NCBI GenBank assembly: GCA_913030785.1
Contig: CAJWER010000223.1
Span: 1 to 5,063, forward strand
DNA length: 5,063 nt
Direction of reading: 5' to 3'
Origin: an uncultured Chloroflexota bacterium
Lineage (GTDB): Bacteria > Chloroflexota > Dehalococcoidia > Lucifugimonadales > CAJWER01
The first letter of the stretch is position 1, and every line of letters begins with the position of its first letter. The position numbers and the translations under genes were made by a program. The notes under the pieces were generated by a model. It did no database searches. It was not told the DNA's origin and was given only the letters and a program-made list of their open reading frames with translations. This document shows, in pieces, positions 1 through 4,581 of the stretch.

Positions 1-1
1 A

Positions 2-478
2 GTTGCCGTTCTAGTGGGGGGGGTAATCCTGGTATGGGTAGCCCAAGCAACTAACAAGGCTGACGACTCAGTGGTCAGAAAAGTGCTGGACTTGCAGACC
101 TCGGTCCTCAAAGCTGAGCTTCCAGTCGTTAGAGAAAGGCTCGTCGCGCTGGAATGCTCGACTTATTCCGAATGCGACGAAGCTCTAAGAGATTATCGGG
201 CCGCCCTCGTACCCTACTGGACGATACTAGGGACCGCGGTTGCGGAACTTGGGGCTCTGCAAGAGGCGACGGCTGATCCCGCGCTTCTCGGTGTAGTGAA
301 TAGCTTCCGGGAGTTCTATTCCGTGAGACTTGAAGCCGTCCGTCTGGATATGGAGGCCATCGGTTCCAAGATCGACGTAGCATTGTTGGAGGCCGGTGCC
401 AAGAAATGGGAAGAGTCAAGGTCAAGAGCGAGCGATGTTTCGGAAGCGTGGGACAGGTACGCTGGGATTGAGGAATAG
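2..478 (+). CDS. Membrane-anchored helical protein, C-terminal part (5' end outside window)
   Basis: The reading frame is already open at position 2 and ends at a TAG at 476-478, so the true start lies to the left. A GTG at 14 exists, but no ribosome binding site precedes it. The first visible residues, VAVLVGGVILVWVAQA, are a hydrophobic run that would serve as an N-terminal membrane anchor. About 140 mostly helical, charged residues follow, with heptad-like Leu/Val spacing (for example VVRKVLDLQTSVLKAELPVV). Two cysteines five residues apart (ECSTYSEC) could form a disulphide if this part is outside the membrane. The C-terminus is acidic (WDRYAGIEE). I recognise no family. Eight consecutive G (16-23) lie in the anchor-coding part, a place where sequencing error or slippage could occur. 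It is convergent with the glycosidase gene and separated from it by a hairpin. Confidence 0.6.
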   Translation, partial: VAVLVGGVILVWVAQATNKADDSVVRKVLDLQTSVLKAELPVVRERLVALECSTYSECDEALRDYRAALVPYWTILGTAVAELGALQEATADPALLGVVNSFREFYSVRLEAVRLDMEAIGSKIDVALLEAGAKKWEESRSRASDVSEAWDRYAGIEE

Positions 479-537
479 CCAGTTCTGCGATCCTGGACAC
501 CGGCGCGATGGGAGGTACGACGATACCTTACCTATTC

Positions 538-578
538 TTCGCCACAACACGATGATCGGTCAACCGTCGTGTTGCGAA
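538..578 (-). terminator. Long stem-loop between two convergent genes (terminator-like, no T-tract)
   Basis: The right arm TCGTGTTGCGAA (567-578) is perfectly complementary to the left arm 538-552, apart from a three-base bulge (TTCGC-cac-AACACGA). The interior adds CGG/CCG closed by a TCAA loop. The stem has about 15 base pairs in total. It lies 20 bases past the stop of the glycosidase gene and 60 bases past the stop of the left-hand gene, so it could end transcription from both sides. Neither side has a run of T, so a classical intrinsic terminator is not shown. It may instead be an RNA-stabilising 3' hairpin. Confidence 0.45.
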
Positions 579-597
579 GCTGAGCCAGGCACGGCGC

Positions 598-1923
598 CTA
601 CTCCAGTGGAGGCAGATACTCCGCCTGCAGAGTGAGCATCCGGTCCAGCAGCGCCTCCGCACGCTGGACGCTGTCCACGTTCGGGTCCAGCAGCAGCGCC
701 TGAAGCGCGAGGTCGCGGCTACTTTCGGCCCACGCCGCCACCACCAGCTCCTGGATGTCTTGCTCCCTGCGCACCATCGAGGCGATCGCAAGTGGAAGCG
801 CGCCGATGCGCTCACCGGTGACGCTGCCGTCCGCGAACAGCCCTGCCGTCTCCACGATGCTATCGTTGGGAAGGTTGTCGATCGCTCCTTGGTTCGGCAC
901 GATGACCGACAGCAGTCGGCCCTTCTTCCGCAAGTGCAGATGCTCCATGACCTCAATAGCCAGCGTCCTACCGAACGACAGCTCGTCTGCATCGGACGGA
1001 GGCCGGACCCAATCGGATATCGGCTTGCTCCCGTCGACGTATGGGCCCAACCTGGTCTCGACGGTCCGGTGCTGGTCCAGGAAGTGGTCGTAGTCGTATC
1101 CCTTCGTAAAATACTCGGAGCCGTAGGATAGGTACTCGCCGACGTGGCTGTCGCCGGTGGTCGGGAATACGCCGAACCTGTCCCACAGCGCGCAGCACAT
1201 CTCAAAGCCCTTGGGTGGTCCGATCTCCTCTACCCGGGCGCGGAGCTGCGGAAACAGGTCCTCGCCCGTCTCCTTGTCCCAAAATTCCAGCATCCAGTTG
1301 AAGTGGTTGACGCCGCCAACCTTGGCGGTCATGCGCTCTCTGGGTATGTCCAGAAACTCAGAGAACCGCCCCAAAGTGGACAGGTCGACACCCCCGCATA
1401 GCCCCACAGTCTTAATCGAGCTATGGCGATTCAACGCCAGGCAGATCCGGTTTTCCGGGTTCGTGAAATTGAGGATCCAGGCGTCCGGGCAAAGCTCTTC
1501 CATGTCCCGGGCGATGGACACCATCGGCGTCAGGTTGCGAAGTGTATGAAACACGGCCCCAGGACCGCCGTTCTCGCCGTAGCAGTGGTGGAATCCCAGC
1601 CGCAGCGGCTCCAGGTAATCCTGTCGCCACAGGTCCATGCGATTGATGGCGATCGACGTCACGACGAAGTCCGCGCCGGCCAGCGCCTCCCGCTGGTCGG
1701 TGGTCCGTGACAGCCGCAGCCGGTCGGGCATGTGCTCTTGAAGTTGCTGGACGAATGCCCAGGTCCGCTCCAGGGCCTCCTCGCTGATATCGACCAGCAC
1801 TAGCTCGGCGCCGCGCAGATCCGACGACAGGTACAGGTCGGCTACCGTACGGGCCGCGAATATCCTACTCCCGGCGCCGACTATCACGATCTTCGGCGGC
1901 TTTGGTGGAACGGTCGTGCTCAC
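598..1923 (-). CDS. Glycoside hydrolase family 4 (NAD- and metal-dependent alpha-glycosidase-like)
   Basis: The product is a cytoplasmic glycosidase of family GH4, which cleaves glycosides by an NAD-assisted oxidation/elimination route with a divalent metal. Taking the GTG at 1923 as start gives 441 residues, normal for the family. The landmarks are a Rossmann motif KIVIVGAGSRIF (residues 11-22), an acidic strand end LVLVDI (about 41-46), TSIAINR (89-95), GENGGPG (116-122), NFTNPENR (152-159), the metal-ligand candidates Cys176 (GLCGGV) and His207 (GGVNHFNW), and GDSHVGEYL (257-265), the region of the catalytic base. The residue after the metal cysteine is usually a His in GH4 alpha-glucosidases, alpha-galactosidases and alpha-glucuronidases; here it is Gly, so the substrate cannot be read from that signature. 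An ATG at 1935 and another at 2007 are in frame but lack a good ribosome site; the GTG has GGAGG five bases upstream. The gene stands alone, with no sugar transporter next to it. The family assignment is firm, the substrate unknown. Confidence 0.9.
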   Translation of the reverse strand: MSTTVPPKPPKIVIVGAGSRIFAARTVADLYLSSDLRGAELVLVDISEEALERTWAFVQQLQEHMPDRLRLSRTTDQREALAGADFVVTSIAINRMDLWRQDYLEPLRLGFHHCYGENGGPGAVFHTLRNLTPMVSIARDMEELCPDAWILNFTNPENRICLALNRHSSIKTVGLCGGVDLSTLGRFSEFLDIPRERMTAKVGGVNHFNWMLEFWDKETGEDLFPQLRARVEEIGPPKGFEMCCALWDRFGVFPTTGDSHVGEYLSYGSEYFTKGYDYDHFLDQHRTVETRLGPYVDGSKPISDWVRPPSDADELSFGRTLAIEVMEHLHLRKKGRLLSVIVPNQGAIDNLPNDSIVETAGLFADGSVTGERIGALPLAIASMVRREQDIQELVVAAWAESSRDLALQALLLDPNVDSVQRAEALLDRMLTLQAEYLPPLE

Positions 1924-1928
1924 TAATG

Positions 1929-1933
1929 CCTCC
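1929..1933 (-). promoter_or_regulatory. Ribosome binding site GGAGG deciding the GH4 start
   Basis: Read on the minus strand, GGAGG lies five bases before a GTG (1923-1921). It overlaps the codons just after the alternative ATG at 1935, so it can only serve the GTG. This favours a protein beginning STTVPPKPPKIVIVGAG after the initiator. It removes the low-complexity leader that either upstream ATG would add. Confidence 0.65.
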
Positions 1934-1935
1934 AT

Positions 1936-2110
1936 GGTCCAAATATTTACCAAGAGTAGGACCTGACCCTCCGCTTTGCAATGAAGTGACCGACGAGTGC
2001 CCGGCAAATTACTTCAGACTCCAACTCGATTCGATTCACACCCTTGAGCCAACTGGTAAACTTCGGCCACGCGATCGGGGCCGGTAGGCTTGCACAGGAA
2101 AGGACCAGAG
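1936..2110. other. Divergent intergenic region upstream of the GH4 gene
   Basis: This 175-base stretch separates the glycosidase start from the rightward reading frame at 2111. It should hold the glycosidase promoter, but I see no convincing -35/-10 pair. The best minus-strand match is TTGCAA with TACTCT 17 bases on, which is weak. Near its right end AGGAAAGGA (2096-2104) is a good ribosome binding site, six bases before the ATG at 2111. Confidence 0.4.
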
Positions 2111-2215
2111 ATGAAACGGATCACGCGCGACGAGGCGATGGTGTATGAGTTCGACCACCGGCACGAGCCGAGCTGCAGTCTCGATCGAAAACTGTCTTAG
2201 CGGTGAAATTGGCTC
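2111..2215 (+). pseudogene. 5' stump, possibly of an acetamidase/formamidase-family gene, frameshifted
   Basis: A good ribosome site (AGGAAAGGA) precedes an ATG that opens a frame of only 29 codons (stop TAG at 2198-2200), beginning MKRITRDEAMVYEFDHRHEP. This resembles the usual start of acetamidase/formamidase (FmdA/AmdA family) proteins: a short basic beginning, a Tyr-containing strand, then a Pro before the first conserved strand. In the +1 frame the sequence AVSIENCLSGEI (about 2178-2215) resembles the family's next strand, typically ETxDCxxGQI. That would mean a frameshift plus a small deletion around 2170-2180. Nothing like the rest of the enzyme follows, and by 2260 the sequence belongs to a different gene end. 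The alternative is a genuine 29-residue peptide. The frame and ribosome site are visible; the family assignment is inference from memory and uncertain. Confidence 0.33.
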
Positions 2216-2226
2216 CGTAGTCCCCG

Positions 2227-2451
2227 ATGATTTCTTGTTCATCATGCTCGAGCAGCGGATCCAACTGGTCCACTATTGTCGCGGGAACAGCGCACACGGT
2301 GGCTCTCAAGTCGAGCGGCACTCAGCCTACGCCCACACCTATACCTACAGTATCTAGCTGGGGTCTGGCGGCACTTGCCGCGGCACTGCTCGTGATGACG
2401 GCCATCCTGCTGCGACGGACCTCAGGCCACAGACCCGCCACTAGGCGGTAG
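2227..2451 (+). pseudogene. 3' stump of an RCC1-repeat surface protein with IPTL/exosortase-like sorting tail
   Basis: The frame is closed upstream by a TAG at 2218-2220 and ends at a TAG at 2449-2451. From about 2263 it reads NWSTIVAGTAHTVALKSSGT, the closing part of an RCC1 repeat (the common pattern is W..I.AG..HTVAL..DGT). A Thr/Pro linker (TQPTPTPIPT) follows. Next comes a tail of the IPTL-CTERM/PEP-CTERM type: the signature IPTVSSWG, a hydrophobic span LAALAAALLVMTAILL, then RR and further Arg residues. Such tails direct processing by exosortase-type enzymes at the cell envelope. The visible N-terminus has no signal peptide and only one RCC1 fragment, so a working surface protein is unlikely. 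The short Ser/Cys-rich start (MISCSSCSSSGS) looks like read-through of unrelated DNA. I read it as the surviving 3' end of a longer gene, perhaps joined by deletion to the stump at 2111. Confidence 0.6.
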
Positions 2452-2462
2452 AGCCCTAGGAT

Positions 2463-2506
2463 ATATTGCCCCCATGGGCTATATTGCCCCATAGGCACAC
2501 TGATGC
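2463..2506 (+). repeat. Tandem pair of a short hairpin repeat (copies A and B) upstream of the oxygenase gene
   Basis: ATATTGCCCCCATGGGC (2463-2479) is followed directly by ATATTGCCCCATAGGC (2481-2496). Each carries a small inverted repeat: GCCC-ccat-GGGC in the first, TGCC-ccata-GGCA in the second. The second copy continues to ATGCG, as do the related elements at 3551-3582 and 4184-4214 (through ATGC). It lies 42 bases upstream of the oxygenase ATG, so it could be an operator or a repeat insertion. No protein is known to me that binds it. Confidence 0.55.
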
Positions 2507-2548
2507 GACGTGGTAGATAGCTAGTCTGCTCGGAGAGAGGATTCGTCT

Positions 2549-3313
2549 ATGGATATGACGCAAGTACTGGATGATCTAGGTGTAGGGAATGATTCCCTGA
2601 CGGAAGAAAAGAAAAATGAGTTAGACGAGAGAGGGTATACGGTACTGCCAGGCCTGATTGGCGACAAGTGGCTGGCGGCGTTGCGGGAGCGATTCGAGGA
2701 TCTATGCGATAAGGAGGGTGTTGCCGCGGGGACAGAGGTTCATCAGGAAGCGGGCACGCGCCGTCTCGCAGACTTGGTGAACAAGGGTGAAGATTTCGAC
2801 CGGGTCTACACGAATCCTACCGTGCTGGCCGCAATCCACCATGTCATTGGACGTGATTTTAAATTGTCGTCTCTTAACGCCAGAGATGCTCTCCCTGGAG
2901 AAGGTCATCAGAAACTGCACACAGACTGGTCTAATGATTACGATGGGCGATTCCATGTAGCCAACTCGATTTGGCTACTTGACGATTTCACGGAGGATAA
3001 TGGTTGCACTCGACTCGTTCCTGGCACGCATCGCGGACAGCAACCTAGCAGTGTTCTCAAAGACGCGATGGCATCACATCCAAAGGAAGAGCATCTCATA
3101 GCGTCGGCGGGTACCGTAGCTGTGTTCAACAGCCATATCTGGCACGGCGGCACTCTTAACCGCACTAAAGACAGTAAACGGAGAGCGTTGCACTGCTATT
3201 TCGCAGCGAGGGGACACGAACAGCAACTCAATCAGCGTGAGTACATCCGTTACGAGACCTGGAAACGAATCTCGAGAGCCGCAAGACACATTCTTGACGT
3301 CGAACTAGGCTAA
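2549..3313 (+). CDS. Phytanoyl-CoA dioxygenase (PhyH) family protein
   Basis: The protein is a soluble Fe(II)/2-oxoglutarate-dependent oxygenase of the PhyH family, 254 residues, close to the family's usual size. The iron ligands are visible: His124 and Asp126 (KLHTDW), and the distal His199 in HIWHGGTLNRT. An Arg at 211 or 212 follows, at the position that binds 2-oxoglutarate. NGCTRLVPGTH (151-161) is the family's typical loop, normally NGxLxxxPGSH. The N-terminus has the usual entry LDERGYTVLPGLI (25-37). GAGAGG (2535-2540) ends eight bases before the ATG. The members of this family hydroxylate very different substrates (phytanoyl-CoA, ectoine, halogenation substrates, natural products), so the substrate cannot be called. 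The neighbours are gene stumps and offer no pathway. A tandem hairpin repeat lies just upstream and may be part of its control region. Confidence 0.9.
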   Translation: MDMTQVLDDLGVGNDSLTEEKKNELDERGYTVLPGLIGDKWLAALRERFEDLCDKEGVAAGTEVHQEAGTRRLADLVNKGEDFDRVYTNPTVLAAIHHVIGRDFKLSSLNARDALPGEGHQKLHTDWSNDYDGRFHVANSIWLLDDFTEDNGCTRLVPGTHRGQQPSSVLKDAMASHPKEEHLIASAGTVAVFNSHIWHGGTLNRTKDSKRRALHCYFAARGHEQQLNQREYIRYETWKRISRAARHILDVELG

Positions 3314-3387
3314 TCCTCGGCAATATCGAAGAACTCTTCATTGAAAACCCCAAACGCGTGCTGACGTTCGTGGACGGCACTAGCTAG
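3298..3387 (+). pseudogene. 3' stump resembling the C-terminus of a phosphotriesterase-family protein
   Basis: One base frame away from the oxygenase gene and overlapping its last codons, a short frame opens after a TGA (3295-3297) and ends at a TAG (3385-3387). Its end reads LGNIEELFIENPKRVLTFV. This fits the final helix of phosphotriesterase/amidohydrolase proteins, where an I..LLVDNPRRFL-type motif closes the protein. Only about 20 residues are recognisable and there is no start, so this is a leftover gene end. The resemblance rests on the ENPKRVL motif and could be chance. Confidence 0.42.
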
Positions 3388-3418
3388 TCTCCTCAGCCAG
3401 GGAGCAAAAGGAGTGCCT

Positions 3419-3619
3419 GTGGTCGAAGGGTTCAAGATCGAGTACGGTGAATACCCCCGGACTCTCGATGAGATGCTGGTTTCGGAGCATGGAAGCGCCA
3501 AGACCAGTCTCCCTAGCTGCTACCCGCCGCATTCCATCCTACTTGCCCTTAGTTTATACTGCCCCCAGAGACAGAGTTATGCGGAGTGGAATATGGTACT
3601 GTCGCTTACCTGTCACTAA
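3419..3619 (+). CDS. Short unassigned reading frame, possibly another gene start fragment
   Basis: AAGGAG (3408-3413) sits five bases before a GTG at 3419 that opens 66 codons to a TAA at 3617-3619. The first 30 residues look protein-like and acidic (VEGFKIEYGEYPRTLDEML). IEYGEYPRTLDEML resembles the YG.YP.TLDEL stretch of pseudopilin-like proteins, but the membrane helix expected before it is absent. From about residue 45 the frame runs through a dispersed repeat (3551-3582), which argues that the second half is not coding. It may be a real small protein, or the start of a gene cut off by the repeat. No family is recognised. Confidence 0.25.
   Translation: MVEGFKIEYGEYPRTLDEMLVSEHGSAKTSLPSCYPPHSILLALSLYCPQRQSYAEWNMVLSLTCH
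3551..3582 (+). repeat. Dispersed hairpin repeat, copy C
   Basis: AGTTTATACTGCCCCCAGAG followed by ACAG and, five bases later, ATGC. It shares 20 of 25 bases with copy D (ACTGCCCCCAGAG identical, then ATGC at the same distance) and the TGCCCC/AGRCA/ATGC framework with the pair at 2463-2506. It lies 74 bases upstream of the TTG start of the membrane-protein gene. Confidence 0.6.
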
Positions 3620-3656
3620 CTGATGGACTAACAAAGGGGCAAAGAGAAACCATCCA

Positions 3657-4160
3657 TTGAACGAAGAATTCGTCATCCTGCGCATACTGCACATCGTTTT
3701 CGGCGTTTTCTGGGCCGGCTCAGCGATATTCCTTGCCACGATCCTAGAACCGCGGCTGCGGGCGCTGGGTCCAGCGGTCCAGGGACCTGTGATGAGGGCA
3801 TTGATACCAGTCATGGTTCCGGCGATGCTCTTCAGCGCAACGATCACCATCGCCGCAGGGATAACTTTAGCCCTTAGACTTCGATGGGATGATCTGGACA
3901 GTTTCCTGAACACCGGCTGGGGCTGGGCGATTCTCATCGGATTCGTGGCGTCGATGGTGGCGTATACCATTGGCATGATGACCAGTGCAGCAGGCAGGCG
4001 CATGGTCGCGTTGGGGGACTCGATAGAGGGACGTCCGCCGACACCAGATGAGGGCGCACGGATCCAACAACTGGGGTCACGGCTAACCCTTTACGGCCGG
4101 GCCAATGCGGTGCTGGTGATCATCGCAGTGGTCAGTATGGCCTCCGCTCGCTTCGTCTAG
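3657..4160 (+). CDS. Small four-helix integral membrane protein (CopD/DUF2269-like)
   Basis: The product has 167 residues with four predicted membrane helices at about 6-30, 49-73, 89-109 and 148-163, plus a charged loop 112-146. The first helix carries ILHIVFGVFWAGSAIF, with His12. This resembles the LHxxxGxxWxG opening of CopD/DUF2269-type membrane proteins, where the His may bind haem or metal; this is a family-level guess only. The start is the TTG at 3657: a stop at 3621 closes the frame upstream, no ATG or GTG lies between, and the next ATG (3792) would lose the first helix. AAAGAGA (3641-3647) gives a weak ribosome site nine bases before the TTG. The gene stands alone between repeat copies C and D, which could make it a single-gene unit. 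Its function is unknown. Confidence 0.78.
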   Translation: MNEEFVILRILHIVFGVFWAGSAIFLATILEPRLRALGPAVQGPVMRALIPVMVPAMLFSATITIAAGITLALRLRWDDLDSFLNTGWGWAILIGFVASMVAYTIGMMTSAAGRRMVALGDSIEGRPPTPDEGARIQQLGSRLTLYGRANAVLVIIAVVSMASARFV

Positions 4161-4183
4161 TCACCGCCACTACCCCCCCCATC

Positions 4184-4214
4184 AGTTAAACTGCCCCCAG
4201 AGGCAGGTCCATGC
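4184..4214 (+). repeat. Dispersed hairpin repeat, copy D
   Basis: AGTTAAACTGCCCCCAGAGG followed by CAG and, four bases on, ATGC. CTGCC-cccaga-GGCAG is a perfect five-base-pair inverted repeat, the clearest hairpin among the copies. It lies 23 bases after the stop of the membrane-protein gene and about 25 bases before the tRNA fragment. A run of eight C (4173-4180) comes just before it. A second short inverted repeat, AGGTCC/GGACCT (4205-4210 with 4226-4231), overlaps its end. Confidence 0.6.
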
Positions 4215-4238
4215 TTGCAGAGATAGGACCTAGCGGCT

Positions 4239-4270
4239 ATTCGGCGGTTCGAATCCGCCCGTCGCCTCCA
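4239..4270 (+). tRNA. 3' fragment of a tRNA (Cys-like): T-arm, acceptor strand and CCA only
   Basis: GGCGG-TTCGAAT-CCGCC (4243-4259) is a perfect T-arm with the invariant TTCGA loop. It is followed by the acceptor strand CGTCGCC (4260-4266), discriminator T (4267) and an encoded CCA (4268-4270). The matching 5' acceptor strand, GGCGACG, is not found upstream, and no anticodon stem or D-arm can be folded, so the gene is broken about at the variable loop. Discriminator T with a GGCGNCG-type acceptor is typical of bacterial tRNA-Cys; tRNA-Gly also uses T. The 3' end of a tRNA is the usual segment duplicated or retained at integration sites, so this may be an attachment-site remnant. Confidence 0.7.
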
Positions 4271-4298
4271 TCCTTCCAGCTACGGAATGGTGGATTTT
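4267..4298 (+). terminator. Intrinsic terminator directly after the tRNA fragment
   Basis: The arm TCCATCCTTCC (4267-4277) pairs with GGAATGGTGGA (4284-4294) around the loop AGCTAC, with one mismatch and one G-T pair. The right arm runs straight into TTTT. Its position at the end of the tRNA suggests it was that tRNA's own terminator, carried along with the fragment. Confidence 0.55.
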
Positions 4299-4425
4299 GG
4301 GTAGTTTATTCAATCCTCTGTATTGGTCTATGCATACAGTCCATAAATATAGGCTAGGATTGTCTGGTGTCTTTATAGTCTCTCTGGTATCCACGGCAGG
4401 GTCATAAATGCGGGGTGGAGCCTAA
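4299..4425. other. AT-richer non-coding stretch
   Basis: No reading frame or RNA gene can be supported here. The stretch is more AT-rich than its surroundings (for example CAGTCCATAAATATAGGC at about 4338-4355) and has stops in all plus frames. It separates the tRNA fragment from the hydrophobic stump that ends at 4545. Confidence 0.4.
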
Positions 4426-4446
4426 CGGCTAGGAATTCCATCCACC
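4414..4446. repeat. Nested inverted repeats
   Basis: GGTGGA (4414-4419) and TCCACC (4441-4446) can form a closing stem. Inside it lie AGCC-taac-GGCT (4419-4430) and the palindrome GGAATTCC (4432-4439). The arms are short and no sequence family is recognised, so this may be chance. Confidence 0.25.
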
Positions 4447-4545
4447 GGTGCGATAGCCGTCTTGATCGGTCGCCTCGTGAAGTTCTCGGTCGTTGTCACG
4501 GCCGGCTACTGGGGAGCGCCTATTCTCATAGGGTTTTTCGTGTGA
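4426..4545 (+). pseudogene. Hydrophobic 3' stump of an unassigned membrane protein
   Basis: After a TAA (4423-4425) an open frame runs 39 codons to a TGA (4543-4545) with no usable ATG. Its end reads GRLVKFSVVVTAGYWGAPIL and then IGFFV, a plausible final membrane helix with a basic N-terminal flank. It is slightly reminiscent of the GRxxRF helix of VTT/DedA-type proteins. The last 20 bases also form CCTAT-tctc-ATAGG followed by TTTTT (4519-4538), so this part could be a weak terminator instead. I cannot assign a family. Confidence 0.28.
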
Positions 4546-4581
4546 TTGGCGCGCCTTGTTCGCCCTGCAGCGTCGCGGCCC

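Noticed and set aside
16..23. Run of eight G as a phase-variation tract
   Set aside because: The frame is open on both sides and there is no evidence of alternative lengths; a homopolymer sequencing error is equally likely.
528..1205. Long minus-strand frame of 225 codons overlapping the GH4 gene
   Set aside because: It is out of frame with a clear GH4 protein, rich in Arg/Ser/Trp/Cys as expected for a shadow of GC-rich coding DNA, and shows no domain.
755..1710. Several plus-strand frames opposite the GH4 gene
   Set aside because: They have no ribosome sites and no recognisable motifs, and they lie entirely antisense to a well-supported enzyme.
1950..1985. Sigma-70-like promoter for the GH4 gene (TTGCAA, 17 bases, TACTCT on the minus strand)
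   Set aside because: It matches only four and three of six consensus bases, no better than expected by chance.
2463..4214. Integron-style cassette array with attC sites
   Set aside because: The repeats are too short and lack paired core sites. GTTAAAC in copy D matches the core consensus by chance, with no RYYYAAC partner at the right distance, and no integrase is visible.
2463..4214. CRISPR array
   Set aside because: Copies are degenerate, about 600-1,000 bases apart except for one tandem pair, and no regular spacers or cas genes exist.
4195..4270. A complete tRNA ending at 4270, with GCA at 4217-4219 as anticodon
   Set aside because: No seven-base acceptor partner, D-arm or anticodon stem can be folded, and the GCA is 11 bases too far from the T-arm.
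4548..4555. Palindrome GGCGCGCC as an operator or terminator
   Set aside because: It is an isolated eight-base palindrome of GC-rich DNA with no loop, T-run or second copy.
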